This document shows, in pieces, positions 22,081 through 32,908 of a DNA stretch of 64,000 nt. The notes below the pieces were generated by a model. That model was not told where the DNA came from. It saw nothing but the letters and a program-made list of their open reading frames with translations, and did not search any database. The DNA is taken from assembly GCF_000237925.1 (NCBI RefSeq), contig NW_017386012.1, positions 1-64,000 on the forward strand. Direction: 5' to 3'. Origin of the DNA: Schistosoma mansoni. Taxonomy: Eukaryota > Platyhelminthes > Trematoda > Strigeidida > Schistosomatidae. Numbering within the stretch: the first letter of the stretch is position 1; each line of letters begins with the position of its first letter. The translations under genes and the position numbers were made by a program.

Positions 22081-22581
22081 TAGTATAGTCATTATAGTTT
22101 TCCAAAAACAAAAAAAAAAGAAAAGAGAAAAAAGAAAAGAGAGAAATAAGAAAAACAGAAGAAACGATAAATCCTCCTTATATAAAAATTGTCTGTACAT
22201 ATAGTACAGTTGTAATTTATTTATTTGATTTTACACTCATGTGTTCATATACTACTTATATGATACTTATTTATAAGATTACTGATTGTACCAAAGATGT
22301 TACATGCACAATAAGACTAATTTGAAATGTTTAACTTTTCTTTTTTTATCCTCATTATTATTATTTTCTTTTTAAACGTAACATCTATGTAGAGAAACTT
22401 TCTTTCATAAGAATAAAAACAGTTTAATTTTGATAATCAGTTGTTGTTTTGTTTTCTGTTTGTTTTGTTATACATTGGTATCATTCATGTGTGTATTTTG
22501 TGCAGTTGATTGATGTGTAGTGAATGAAAAATTGATGGAGTAAACAATATCATACTGTGTAATCAACAAATACATAATGAG
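22081..22581 (+). promoter_or_regulatory. Probable 3' UTR with poly(A) signal at 22412-22417
   Basis: A purine-rich (A and GA) stretch follows the stop codon. AATAAA occurs at 22412-22417, followed by T-rich and GT-rich sequence (22420-22470) that would fit a downstream cleavage element. No gene is seen in this stretch. Confidence 0.5.
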
Positions 22582-22770
22582 AAGGGGGGTTTTGTGAAGA
22601 TTTTAGTACTTTTGTGTAGACTGGTTGGTCCTGGTTTCGAATCTCGCGGGGCGAGATTGGGGATGCACACTGCTAAGGAGTCCTACAATACGACGAAACG
22701 GCTGTCCAGTGCTTCCAGGCTTACCATAGTGATCTAGCTTGAATTGACTCATGATCTCAACTCTATTCAA
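22582..22770 (+). mobile_element. Hammerhead SINE, family B (copy B7)
   Basis: Starts with the family end GGGGTTTTGTGAAGATTTTA and goes directly into the second half of the tRNA-like head. The hammerhead at 22664-22712 has CTAAGGAG in place of CTGAGGAG and CGAC for GGAC in stem II, so it is inactive. It ends with the GAATTGACTCATGATCTCAA tail. Confidence 0.78.
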
Positions 22771-22779
22771 TCTTATATG

Positions 22780-22998
22780 GGGAACCTGGTAGCACTGGAC
22801 GGCCGTTGGATGCCGGCTCAGTGGTCTAGTGTTTAAGCGCTCACGCGCGAGATAGACAGGTCCTGAGTTAGGATCTTGTGAGGTGGGACCGTGAATGGGT
22901 ACCGCTGAGGAGTTCCACAATAGGACGAAATGACCGTCTAGTGCTTCTAGGTTTCCCAAGGTTGTCTAGCTTCCATTGATTCGTGATTTCAACTATAT
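22780..22998 (+). mobile_element. Hammerhead SINE, family B (copy B8) fused to an inverted arm
   Basis: 22780-22805 is a minus-strand scrap of the ribozyme 3' half (ACCTGGTAGCACTGGACGGC). It joins directly to a plus-strand tRNA-like head at 22806. The hammerhead at 22897-22945 keeps CTGAGGAG, GAAA and an ACC-GTC region, but stem I no longer pairs well. The tail ends ATTTCAACTATATAAAA. Confidence 0.75.
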
Positions 22999-23039
22999 AA
23001 AATTACATAATCATTTAGCAAAATGTGAAAATCATACAT

Positions 23040-23215
23040 CAATTTACATCATTTACATATCGTCTTCGAATAGTCTCTTACAAGTTTTGTTCCTGTTGTT
23101 TTCTCAATTGCTTTCAGTTTTCCTTCTCTCTTCTCTTCATTTTAATCTTCGCAACTTTCTGCTCATAGACATTGCACTTTCGATTGGCGTTCCATGATAC
23201 AATACCAATTGTTCA
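23040..23215 (+). repeat. Repeat R5 copy
   Basis: Pyrimidine-rich block ending TTTCGATTGGCGTTCCATGA. It aligns with 10740-10935 and lies directly upstream of the Penelope fragment. Confidence 0.5.
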
Positions 23216-23590
23216 TGATGCCATTCAAAGATAGATCAATACCCTCCTGATGTCACTGACTGCATTTATGAATCTACATGTACATGCGGTAGCATGTACA
23301 TTGGAAGTATAGAGAAAAGGGATTCTACAAGGTTTTTTGAACATATTTTTAGGAACCTACAGTTAAGAAAACGTAGATTCTTTATGAATGCAATTGCAAG
23401 ACATCATTTGGTTAGTGTATATGAAGTGAATTTAAGTGATGTATTCAAAACACTCAACAGACAAAAAACATCAATCTAACTTCGTTTTGCAGAGGCTACT
23501 GACATCAAACGTTTTCAACCTGACCGATGTATACAGAAGGAATGTTTGATTAGCTCATTCCACCAATAATGATCGGATATTTGTTTAATA
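23216..23590 (+). mobile_element. Penelope-like element 3' fragment (GIY-YIG endonuclease)
   Basis: The plus-strand frame reads CIYESTCTCGSMYIGSIEKR and then STRFFEHIFRNL, which matches the GIY-YIG-type endonuclease of Penelope-like retroelements. The YIG appears as MYIGS. The conserved Arg corresponds to STRFFEH. After a stop at 23478 the frame continues as LRFAEATDIKRFQPDRC and IQKECLI, the usual C-terminal end of these proteins. The reverse transcriptase is absent. Penelope elements are known to occur in schistosomes and to carry hammerhead motifs; none was seen attached to this fragment. Confidence 0.8.
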
Positions 23591-24689
23591 ACCTTTGTTA
23601 ATTGCAACTTTTTTCTACCCTGTCCCCAACCTTCGTATTTTTATTATTCTTCCGTCTTCTGATTTTCATCTCTTATATAATTTGACTAATGTTCACATAT
23701 TTGTTTATTTTATCATTCTGAATGATTACCCATTCACTAATTCCAATGCCTTTAAATGACCACTGAATTGTTACTTCTCAACATATAAATACACATTGAT
23801 GTTCTATGATAATTAGGAGTATTTGAATTATAGTAGAAACTAGTAATCCCAGAAACAACGCAATTTAACCAAGAAGTACTAGATGAACACGAATGAATAT
23901 GTTGTATTTGGAATTCGAAACCAAGCATTCGTCCAGTACAAAGGAATCATTGGTTTATATAGACACCACATCCGCCAAAGCTTAAATTGGAGTCTAGGTG
24001 TCTGTAAGCAATCGTATGTCTGCTTCTGAAGTTCATCCTGTATCTGTCCGACAAAGTTTTGGATAAAGACTCTGTATTATCTAGAATGTACTCGTTAGTA
24101 ATAGAATTAACAACCGAAATTGGAACAGACTCACCTGGGTCCTGGAATTGTATACAATCATCGTGTCGGTTGTGTAGTGAAACCACTGATATCTAGAATT
24201 CGAATCATAGACTTTCCAACACTATCCTTCCCCACTAAATAATGTCGGGCCTTTAAGTTACAATGTTATAACCAATTTGAAGTTCCTAATTTGTATTATC
24301 TTATATTATATCTCACGATTCGATTAATTATATGTATTTGGGGACATAAACTTACATATAATTTGAGGCATTCCATCATGTGACTTTGACTTGCATAAAA
24401 ATTATGATACATATTTTTTTGTTATTCTTATTATAATACATAGATAAATATACATTAATATGTGTAATTAACAAATGTGATCCATCTAGACTTGATTCCC
24501 CTGCGAAGCAATGGAATAGAGAACATGCATCTGCCTCATACTCATTACGATAATCTTGAACTTGATTTGAATTTTCTACCTGTGCGAACTTCATATATGG
24601 GAAAAATGGTTCTCTGATTGCTTCGAGAAAACTTTCTATTCCCTCTGATTCACCATACCACTGGCCCCCGATCCTACTCAACACAGTCA
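23591..24689 (-). other. Unassigned region with two short open frames (minus)
   Basis: Open minus-strand frames at 23947-24186 (79 codons) and 24376-24684 (102 codons, with REPFFPYMKFAQVENSNQ and EADACSLFHCF) have amino acid composition that looks protein-like. I cannot assign a family. They could be exons or remnants of an LTR-element polyprotein. The gene call is weak. Confidence 0.25.
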
Positions 24690-26990
24690 GTCAGCTACAA
24701 CGTAGGACCAGGCACATATATGCATAGAACCAAGTTGTCATACCTCATCAGCATAACAAGATGAACACCAAGTTCATAGTACTTAATTTAGTGGTGGTTA
24801 TATATAAAAGAAAGATTGTGTATAAGGATATAGTACAGGAAGGAGGACAGATATGAAGCAATTTTAATCTCATGGTTTAAGAAAAGACAGCGAGTGTATA
24901 CACTTGCGCCATTGTTATTGATTCTGAGCCATGTCACACAGAGTCTCCAACCATTGGTTACGATAGTCACGCGGACCCCGACCAGGTAGTCTGCATCTAC
25001 CAACATGGCTCAGAGTAGTAGTGACTCCAAGCACTGATGTCACGTTTTGGTTTGGCCGGACCTAACTCTCTTCCAACCATCGCCAATACTAGTCAACATA
25101 GCGCGTTTCACTGTCGTAAACTAGAACAGAGCGAACTGATGCGCAGTATACTCGTCCTTTAATTGATAGACGGATATCTCGTCTTCGTCATAGGTAACGT
25201 AGGTTGGCAAAAGCCAAACGAGCTTATTGAATCCGTGCTGAAATTTCGGCAGACACCAATCCATTAGGGCTGATCAGACTTCCAAGATAAGTGAAGTTGT
25301 CCACGCGTTCGACTACTTCACTCCCTATCCTTAGTTCAGGTGTTGACACAGGCCAGTCCTGGAGTAAAAATTTACATATAGAGTGGGAGAAACGAATTCT
25401 AAATATCCTGGTATTGTTCTCAGTTCTAACAGAAGACTCTGCATTTTGTCCGTGTCTTCACCAAACAGGACTATGTCATCCGCTTATCTAGGTCGTTAAG
25501 TGGACCTCTGAGTAGGAGATCAATTCCTAAAAATTCAGACTATGAAAACGTTAGTTCCAGCAGTAGGTCTTTAATAAAGTTAAACAAAAATGGGGATAGT
25601 GGACAGCCTTGTCGGACACCACTTGAGGTTGTAAAATCATATGACAGTTCTCCATAAGCTCCGACTCGACTGGTAGTGTTCAAGTGAAGAGCCTTCACAA
25701 GGTTTATATACTTCTGAGGTACACCTTTCAATGACAGACACTGCCACAGAACCTCTCGGTGTACAGAGTCAAATGCTGCTTTCAAGTCAAGAAAAACTAT
25801 CATTGTCTAACGCCGATAAGCATGTCTGTGCTCTAAAACCTGACGAATAGTGAATATGTGGTCGATGCAGCCACGACCAGGTCTGAAGCCAGCCTGATTT
25901 TCTCGTGTTTGCAGTTCACGAGTCTTAGTTAGGTGCCCGATAATTATTGAGGATAGTACTTTAGATACTATGTTAGTCAGACTAATCCCTCTATGATTAT
26001 CACAGGATGATTTAGACCCCTACTTATATATTGGGACAATAAGGGATTGTGGACAGTCAGATGGAATTATGTTCAACTCCCAGATCTTAGCTAAAATAAT
26101 AGTCAACCTAACTGCTAAAATTGGACCACCATATTTAAAGACCTCTTGAGCCAATACATCAGGACCAGCTGCTCTTCCTCGTTTCAGAATAGTTATAGCC
26201 TATTGAACTTCAACTAGAGTTGGGGGACCTACTTCAATGTTCTATTCAGACTGTTTGGGAATGTTGGTGACTGTAGAGTGGCTGCAGGCCAGCTAAACTG
26301 TTCTCTAAAGTGCTCCGCCAATCGTTCTAAACGTCTGGGATGAGAGCGGATAAGGGTGCCGTCTCTTTCCGAGACTGTTTCGTTTAGACTAGACTATGTC
26401 TGAGCGCTTAACTTTGTGAAGAAGTTCAGAGAGCTTTCTGTGAAAGTTATCTATCACTTCATCCAGGCTGAAATCAGTGGGAGCGTAGGAAGAAACAATG
26501 AAAAGGCGAAGATACGTGTCCTTATCCTTTTGTGTTCTTAAGGAGCCGTTTAGCCGAACAGCACATAGGCGACCGGTAACAGGGATTCATTCTAATAGTG
26601 CTTGTTCTGCCTTCGTACTAAGCCTACGCTCGTCAGTCCACGAGAACTATTCATGGGGTCGCCAAATACACAAAGAGTGTATCTCGTCGGCTGTCCATTT
26701 TGGCGAGGTGAGGTTAAGTTGATGACCACACTAGGAGACACAGCATACATCAATCGTTCGAGATTCTAGGGTTTTATCCAAGGAGGGCTGCTGGCCGATT
26801 TGATTTACAGTGCGTACGTTGAAGGTTCCGATGTGTAGTTTGGAGCGAGATTTTAGTAGACCTGGGACAGTGTTTTTCGCGCACTGGAATCGTTGTTCAT
26901 GGTGATCCTTTGGAGGAAGTCAAAAGAGGAAGTTTAGAGTTGAAATTCGAGGTGGGAGGAATAATAGGAATTGAAGAAGGAGATTGATTA
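24690..26990 (-). mobile_element. RTE-like (SR2-type) non-LTR retrotransposon, long decayed copy
   Basis: On the minus strand, reading from high to low coordinates: an endonuclease start (HIGTFNVRTVNQIG equivalents near 26830); EWIPV-GRLCAVRL and IVSSYAPTDFSLDEVIDNF near 26460-26600; reverse transcriptase fingers near 26000-26350; RENQAGFRPGRGCIDHIFTI near 25860-25910; FLDLKAAFDSVHREVLW at 25740-25795; and GVRQGCPLSPFLFNF near 25590-25630. The C-terminal module and 3' end follow near 24700-25250, matching 43980-44380. Frameshifts, stops (one separating HRHAYRR from MIVFLDL) and a deletion between endonuclease and fingers make it inactive. Confidence 0.85.
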
Positions 26991-27059
26991 TGAATACAGT
27001 GATCTTGAGTGCTGTTAGAGGTATGAGGGCAGTTATCACTTCCTTGCTGCCCAGCCGGT

Positions 27060-27430
27060 GGAAGGGTTATTCTAGAGGTACCTGAAAAGAATATTGGGTT
27101 AGTAGTGGTCTTAACGACCTCAGAGCGTGACTGCAGTGCTCAACGAACAACTGCTTGAGGTAGGTCACACACGACCTTTTTGTGGGAGATACTGCTTCTC
27201 GAAGTCTTGGATAAAGATAATTGATCATTAGAAACTTCCAACTTAGTAGAATCACAAATTTTAACATTAGTTTCGGCGAGATGAATCATGGCATTACAAA
27301 CTGACTGAATGTGTCCAGTTTTAACACATTTAAAGCATTTAGAATTACAAAATACACATGAATTACACGGGTGAAACTTGCCAAAGAACAAGCATTTACC
27401 AAACTTGTGCTCATCTTCGTGAACTATTTA
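27060..27430 (-). mobile_element. LTR-retrotransposon gag-like fragment with CCHC zinc knuckle
   Basis: The minus-strand frame 27140-27391 contains CFKCVKTGHIQSVC, a C-X2-C-X4-H-X4-C knuckle, followed by AETNVKICDSTKLEVSND and then SLSKTSRSSI. This is how nucleocapsid regions run into protease in some schistosome Ty3/gypsy elements. A frameshift near the end disrupts it. Its family differs from the gypsy element at 27900, whose knuckle is of a different type. 27431-27899 holds no recognised gene. Confidence 0.55.
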
Positions 27431-27899
27431 ACAACTCAGCAAATTGTTGTCTGAATAAATTTGATTACGTATAGGACTGTAACGACGTAATAAAGTGGTG
27501 GCATTCCTGGTGTCTTACGAATCATTTTTTAAATCTTTTCTCTTTTTCCGCATTTGAAATTTGTGGATTACCCCATTCGACTTATCAAAGTACTATGTCT
27601 GCTTTGAAGACTGTATAACACAAAGAGTGTGATTACGTAAATATATTAGTAAGAATGAGTACAGAGATGTTAGTGAGACCACCACCACATGAGCCAGTTC
27701 ATGGATTATGATTAACTGATGTGCGTTTTGTTGTATTTGACTTTAACAGTGATCGATTATCTGTTCGACATTCAGTGACCCAACTACCGGATGATTTTGC
27801 CAAGGCTTAGTGACATATCACTTCCCCTACGCTGCGAAAAAACTTTGGATAGTTGTTTCATAAATTGGCCGTCTGATTACAAACCGCTCGATAGTAGTT

Positions 27900-28225
27900 T
27901 GAGGATACCACGGATATTCTAGTTTTACAACTAGCAACAAGTAGTATCTTCTATAATCGTTCGTTCCCAGTCAAATAGAAACCAGAAGTCAGACGAGAAG
28001 AGGCAGGAAAGATATATTTGATTCGTTACCAATATATCGAGGACCTTTTCTATAAGCTGGCTAATGAAACGTAGGAGCTGTGTCCCACGCCGTGTTGAAA
28101 CGTGATCTGGTACGGATGCATGACCGAAAGCCTTCAGGTAAACAAGTCCACTTAAACAACATGGTCAGCATCCAATGTCGAACACTTAATGAGCTATTGA
28201 TTTTGGGGAATTATTTACAGCTACA
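27900..28225 (-). mobile_element. Ty3/gypsy element copy 1: 3' LTR
   Basis: 326 bp with TG...CA ends, matching 32909-33234 with the same length and almost the same sequence, which points to a fairly recent insertion. The 4-bp flanks AGTT (27896-27899 and 33235-33238) form a target-site duplication. On the minus strand a purine tract (TAGGGGGGGAGTGACC) directly precedes it, consistent with a polypurine tract at 28226-28241. Confidence 0.93.
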
Positions 28226-28762
28226 GGTCACTCCCCCCCTAGTGAGGTAGTGGTGCCCCTAAGACGTGACCAGCCAGAAGTTTAAACCCAACGTGTTTGT
28301 CGTTGGTAAACACTCTTCTGATAGCTTGCTTCGTTTAGCAGCATCTGGTCGTCTTTCCTTAAACTATGGGACCAAAATGTACAACATAGCAATAAAGAAA
28401 TATAGTACAATGAAAATTTCGGTTCCTTGCGAAACTTCGTCGTTCTTTTCCAGCCGTCCTGGTAAAGAGGAAAAATAAAACGTGTGAGTGCATGTCGAAA
28501 ATACACTCGTACTTGCGTAAGGACACAAGATGAGCGGAAAAAAAATAAACTAATACACTTACAAACAGCGTAAAAGCGATCGGAAAAAAAATGGGTTTTT
28601 TTTGGTTTTTTTTATAAATAAAAAAAATATATATATACGCTCAAAAAATAAAAATGTTTTGCTTTTTTGTTTTGTTTTTTATATAAATAAAAAAATGAGC
28701 ATATTAAAAAAAATTTTTTTATAATAAACTATGAAAGGGTAATTCAAGATGAAGCTTATGTC
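28226..28762 (-). mobile_element. Gypsy copy 1: 3' untranslated region
   Basis: Lies between the pol stop and the 3' LTR. It contains the purine tract next to the LTR and a strongly A/T-biased low-complexity region (28540-28735, long T and A runs). Confidence 0.7.
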
Positions 28763-31006
28763 CTACGTGCAATATTCGTTAAGATGTTCTGGAAATCTTA
28801 CTCGTCTTCCAAAACGCGTTGTTTTAGGTTTATCTATCGACGTTGACGAAGTATCAAGTTGTGTGTCGGCTGTCGTGTAGGGTACTACGAGTGTAGGAGC
28901 CGTGTCGTACGATTGTACCGAAGGAAATTTGACGTAGCTAGAGTTTCCTTCTAAGTACGGTGCTTTGAGTCGATCGATACTGATGCTATCTTTCGTACCG
29001 TTCTTATCGACTACATAGTACTTAGGTTCGCGTTGAAGAACTTTGAAGGGTCCTTCGTATGCTGATTCGAGGGGTCGTCGATGTGAGTCTCGACGAACGA
29101 AGACGTGTGTACTATGTCGTAATTCTGGTTGAACGAAAACATCAGTTGATTGAGGTCGAGTGTGAGCAGGTTTAACTGAACGCATAGCGTTTGTAAGCCT
29201 ACTCGTGTAAGAGTTTAGATCCATGTTCAATGAAGAAGCTGAAGGATCCACGAATTCTCCTGGGAGTCGGAGTGTCGTTCCGTAAACGAGTTGAGATGCC
29301 GTGTATCCAGTGTCAGCTTTCACTGCATTGCGGATACCTAGCAAGACGAGTGTAAGAGCGTCTGTCCACTGTGAAACGTTCGCAGCTGATAATGAAGCTT
29401 TTAGTTGTCGATGAAAACGTTCTACCAACCCGTTTGCTTGTGGGTGGTAGGCGGTCGTTCGGAAGCGCGTGATTCTTAAAAGTGAGGTCAGACAACGGAA
29501 AAATCCGGATTCGAACTGGCGTCCGCGGTCTGTAGTGATGGTTGAAGGGCAGCCGAAATTTACTACCCATCGTTCGACGAAAGCGCGGGCCACGGTTTCA
29601 GCAGTAATGTCCTTAATCGGTACTGCTTCTGGCCATCGAGTAAAACGGTCTTCGCATGTTAAGAGATATGAGTATCCGTTTGAGTCGGGTAACGGTCCTA
29701 CCAAATCTAGATGGACATGGTCGAAACGAGCATCAGGGGTCTTGAAAGAGCCTAAGGGACATTTGTTGTGTCTTATGACCTTAGATTTCTGACAGCTTAC
29801 ACAGGAGCGTGCCCACTCCCTCACGTCTTTATTCATGCCAGGCCAACAAAAGCGTTCGGCTATAAGTTTGACTGTTGTACGAGCACCTGGATGAGAAAGT
29901 TTGTGCAACGTATTGAAGACGTTGCGCCGATAATGTTTTGGTACTATTGGAAGATTCCTACCTGTAGATGTGTCGCATAGTAAGGTTTCCTTACCTGTTC
30001 CCATCTGCTTAATACTTAGTTTTAGAGTTGTCGAGGATAACTCATGCTGAAGATCAATGTCTTCTTTTTGAAGCTGAGCGAGTTTAAGAAGGTCGATTCC
30101 TTGGACACTGTTCAAGGAACTTATTCGAGACAAGGCGTCTGCAACTACATTGTTAGCTCCAGAAATGTGTTGTATGTCTGAAGTAAACTGCGAAATGTAG
30201 TCGACTTGTCGAGACTCTCGCGGTGAGTACTTATCTGAAGATGAACTTAAATAGAAGGTAAGAGGTTTGTGATCGGTAAAAAGCGTGAATTTTCTTCCTT
30301 CGATGGAATGTTGGAAATGCCGTACAGCACAATACATAGCTAGGAGTTCCCTACCGAACGTGCTGTACCTATATTCCTCGTCTAGCAACCGTCTCGAGAA
30401 AAATCCTAAAGGTTGCCAAGAGTGGTTAACCCATTGTTGTAAGACTCCTCCGATTGCTGAGTCGGATGCGTCTACGGCGATACTAATGGGCGCTTGAGTG
30501 TCTTGATGCGCAAGCAGGGTTGCCTTAGCGATATGTTCCTTAACTGTGGAGAATGCTTTTTGAGCGGCGTCGTCTAGACTAATTGATTCTGCATTTCCAC
30601 GAAGTTGGTCGGTTAACGGTTTCATAAGAGATGCGCATTTAGGTATGAAACGTCTGTAGAAACTTACAAGGCCGTTGAAAGTTCGCAACTGCTTAATCGT
30701 GGTCGGTTCTGGGTAATCCAGAATGGCCGCCACTTTGCTTCTAAGGGGTCGGATGCCTTGGGCATCAATGGTGTGTTCTAAGAAGTCTAAAGAGTCTATT
30801 CCGATTCGGCATTTCTGAATGTCTACAGTAATGCCATGCCTTTGGAGTCGATCGAAAACAATGTCCAGATGCTTGAGATGCGATTCTCTGTCCGGACTTG
30901 CTATTAGACAGTCATCAACATACGCATGTACGAAGTTGAGACCTCGGAATACGTCGTCTATAAACCTTTGGAAGGTTTGGGCCGCATTTCTTAAACCAAA
31001 AGGCAT
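28763..31006 (-). CDS. Gypsy copy 1 pol: reverse transcriptase palm, RNase H, integrase
   Basis: A 747-codon open frame. It starts only because a nonsense codon (TGA, 31007-31009) cuts it from the upstream pol. It contains MPFGLRNAAQTFQRFID; the reverse transcriptase active site FVHAYVDDCLIA; RNase H blocks (VDASDSAIGGVLQQ and TLFTDHKPLTFYL); and an integrase zinc finger (HKLSHPG ... CVSCQK). The integrase core has Asp in HLDLVGPLP, Asp in TTDRGRQFES and Glu in NGLVERFHRQLK. All expected catalytic residues are visible. The order RT-RH-IN marks Ty3/gypsy. The CsRn1/Boudicca-type lineage is inferred from the primer site and gag motif. Confidence 0.93.
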   Translation of the reverse strand: MPFGLRNAAQTFQRFIDDVFRGLNFVHAYVDDCLIASPDRESHLKHLDIVFDRLQRHGITVDIQKCRIGIDSLDFLEHTIDAQGIRPLRSKVAAILDYPEPTTIKQLRTFNGLVSFYRRFIPKCASLMKPLTDQLRGNAESISLDDAAQKAFSTVKEHIAKATLLAHQDTQAPISIAVDASDSAIGGVLQQWVNHSWQPLGFFSRRLLDEEYRYSTFGRELLAMYCAVRHFQHSIEGRKFTLFTDHKPLTFYLSSSSDKYSPRESRQVDYISQFTSDIQHISGANNVVADALSRISSLNSVQGIDLLKLAQLQKEDIDLQHELSSTTLKLSIKQMGTGKETLLCDTSTGRNLPIVPKHYRRNVFNTLHKLSHPGARTTVKLIAERFCWPGMNKDVREWARSCVSCQKSKVIRHNKCPLGSFKTPDARFDHVHLDLVGPLPDSNGYSYLLTCEDRFTRWPEAVPIKDITAETVARAFVERWVVNFGCPSTITTDRGRQFESGFFRCLTSLLRITRFRTTAYHPQANGLVERFHRQLKASLSAANVSQWTDALTLVLLGIRNAVKADTGYTASQLVYGTTLRLPGEFVDPSASSLNMDLNSYTSRLTNAMRSVKPAHTRPQSTDVFVQPELRHSTHVFVRRDSHRRPLESAYEGPFKVLQREPKYYVVDKNGTKDSISIDRLKAPYLEGNSSYVKFPSVQSYDTAPTLVVPYTTADTQLDTSSTSIDKPKTTRFGRRVRFPEHLNEYCT

Positions 31007-31222
31007 TCACAAGAATTCGTAATGGCCGAAAGGAGTGATGATGGCAGTTTTTGGAATGTCGTCGGTTGCCATCGGTATTTGGTTGTAAGCCTTAACTAAG
31101 TCGATTTTCGAAAAGACAGTTGTACCTTTCAAGGTAGCTGTCAAATCGTGAATGTGAGGCAACGGGTAACGATCGGGAATGGTTTTAGCATTCAGACGCC
31201 GATAATCACCAGTTGGACGCTA
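31007..31222 (-). pseudogene. Gypsy copy 1 pol segment between two stop codons
   Basis: The same frame continues between TAG (31220-31222) and TGA (31007-31009). It reads [20 protein letters not shown] and then [20 protein letters not shown], the first reverse transcriptase blocks including the FSKIDL aspartate. Both stops lie one transition away from the sense codons expected in this family (Trp and Arg). Confidence 0.88.
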
Positions 31223-31846
31223 ATCATTGCTGTCCTTTTTAGGGACCATGTGCAATGGAGATGACCATGGACTATTTGATGGTCGAATTATCCCTAAGTC
31301 TATCATATTGTCGAATTCGTTTTTAGCCAATCTAAGCCTTTCGGGAGCCAGTCGGCGGGCTTTCGAGAATACAGGTGGTCCTGTAGTCGAGATGTGATGT
31401 GTAACATTGCTGGTTACACGAGGCAATTTCGATTGCGGTTGGTATATCCCTGAGTATTTGTCCAGTACTGATTGGTACAAGGGGTCTATGGTGTGTTTAA
31501 CCGTGACTGAGGATAACCTGCAACCAGAACAAGGAGTTACGCAAACAGATAACTTAGTGTTTCCGTCTATTAACCTTCGTGAGCGTGTGTCGATGAGTAG
31601 ATTGTGGTATTGTAACAGGTCTATACCAATGATTGGCATAGAGACATCTGCAACAACGAAAATCCAGTGTATGGGTTTGCGTAAACCCACGTTAACGTAG
31701 ACGTACCTTTTACCGTAAGTAGCGATCGGCTTTCCGTTTGCCGCCTGTAAACTGAAAACAGACTCGCGAAGTCTGTCGTCGGGATTTGCTGGAAGAACGC
31801 TAACTTCTGCGCCAGTGTCGACGAGGTAGCGAACTTTCGTAGTCAC
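31220..31846 (-). CDS. Gypsy copy 1 pol: protease and start of reverse transcriptase
   Basis: 208 codons. YLVDTGAEVSVLP is the aspartic protease active site. VVADVSMPIIGIDLL is the second conserved protease block. The reverse transcriptase N-terminus follows (DLGIIRPSNSPWSSPLHM). Upstream in the same frame a TAG at 31850-31852 separates it from gag, so this stretch could not be translated from the normal start. Confidence 0.9.
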   Translation of the reverse strand: MTTKVRYLVDTGAEVSVLPANPDDRLRESVFSLQAANGKPIATYGKRYVYVNVGLRKPIHWIFVVADVSMPIIGIDLLQYHNLLIDTRSRRLIDGNTKLSVCVTPCSGCRLSSVTVKHTIDPLYQSVLDKYSGIYQPQSKLPRVTSNVTHHISTTGPPVFSKARRLAPERLRLAKNEFDNMIDLGIIRPSNSPWSSPLHMVPKKDSND

Positions 31847-31893
31847 ATCCTAGACATATGAGAGGCGGCTGTTTTCGCCGGCTACGGTTGCCG

Positions 31894-32727
31894 TTAACGC
31901 GTGCCGGCTGGGAAGTTTCCCGAACTGTTTTTCGTGTCACTCGATTTTGAGGTCGGATAATTGCAGGGTTTCCTGCAATTTCTGGAAGACTTACCGTACT
32001 GGTTATGATACCAGCACCAGTCGGGATTGTCTGTCTCTCGTGGTCGAGAGCCAGATCGCCTACGTGAGACACTTCTACGCGGGGTTTTTGACCGACTACG
32101 GTCATTACGAACTCTATGATATCGTGTAAGCGTGTGACACAGTTCGGCTATGTCAGTCGGGGTCGATTGGGGTTTTTCCTTGACGGAAAAAACCTCGGCC
32201 TTATAAGATTTGGTGATTTTTAAGATTCGGTCGGCAGATGCAGCCAGCTCATCTATGGCGTTGTTTTGAAGTGAAACAAGCACTGCCTGCACCTGATGAG
32301 GAAGTTTAGACAAGAAAAGTTGTCTGAATAGGCCATCATCGAAAGTTCGTAGGCCGATAACCTCTCTCATTCTTAGCAACATGTCTGTCGCAGAACCCTG
32401 TTGCAAGTCGATGTTTTGGAAGAGTTGGTCTAACCGTTGTCGGTCGGTCAGGTCTCCACGTTTTAGAATCGAACATTTGAGAGTTTCGTAAGGTTCGGGA
32501 ACATCACTAATAAACATACTAGGTGTTACGTACATGTTAAACTCGCGCAGTAACGCCTTACCTACCGCGAGGAAACGTGTGCGCGAGTCCGTGATTCCGT
32601 GCATGCAAAAATCAGCTTATGCATAGCAGAACCAGGACTCGATATTGTCGGGCCAAAATGGCGTTAACTGAATCGAAATAGGGGGAATAGACTTAAACTT
32701 AAGAACCTTAGGTGAGTGTTCCGTCAT
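31894..32727 (-). pseudogene. Gypsy copy 1 gag, with one nonsense codon
   Basis: The frame begins at an ATG at 32725-32727 (MTEHSPKVLKF) and passes TPFWPDNIESWFCYA. It then meets TAA at 32617-32619 and is open again from 32604 to 31894. Near the end it holds an unusual knuckle CWYHNQYGKSSRNCRKPC, that is C-X2-H-X9-C-X3-C, unlike the usual CCHC. CsRn1-type elements are known for such CHCC gag motifs. Basic sequence (RSRSKTPRRSVSRRRSGSR) precedes the knuckle. Confidence 0.88.
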
Positions 32728-32889
32728 AATAATATAGAAAACGAAAAATGTCTAATTAAAATATATCCGGAAAAAAAAATTCGCGAAAAAACAGTATATC
32801 ACAATATATAAAATTCAAATAAAGAATAACAATGAATAATAATATTCCAAAATGGAACAGACTCACAGTATATTGGCTTGGTGTACCAG

Positions 32890-32907
32890 ATCACGTTAGG
32901 CTCACCA
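32890..32907 (-). promoter_or_regulatory. Gypsy copy 1 primer binding site (tRNA-Trp-like)
   Basis: One base inside the 5' LTR the minus strand reads TGGTGAGCCTAACGTGAT. It begins TGG, as needed to pair with a tRNA CCA end, and agrees at most positions with the complement of the tRNA-Trp 3' end as I remember it. The second gypsy copy has a still better match at 46382. Confidence 0.7.
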
Positions 32908-32908
32908 A

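Noticed and set aside
26498-26722. Plus-strand frame of 74 codons
   Set aside because: It is antisense to the RTE-like endonuclease, which explains the sequence on the minus strand.
29313-29792. Open frames antisense to gypsy pol (29313-29570 in another minus frame, 29469-29792 and 30285-30497 on the plus strand)
   Set aside because: Shadows of the long pol frame, without independent motifs.
31800-32105. 101-codon frame overlapping gag and protease
   Set aside because: Lies in a different frame from gag and shows no motif; a shadow frame.
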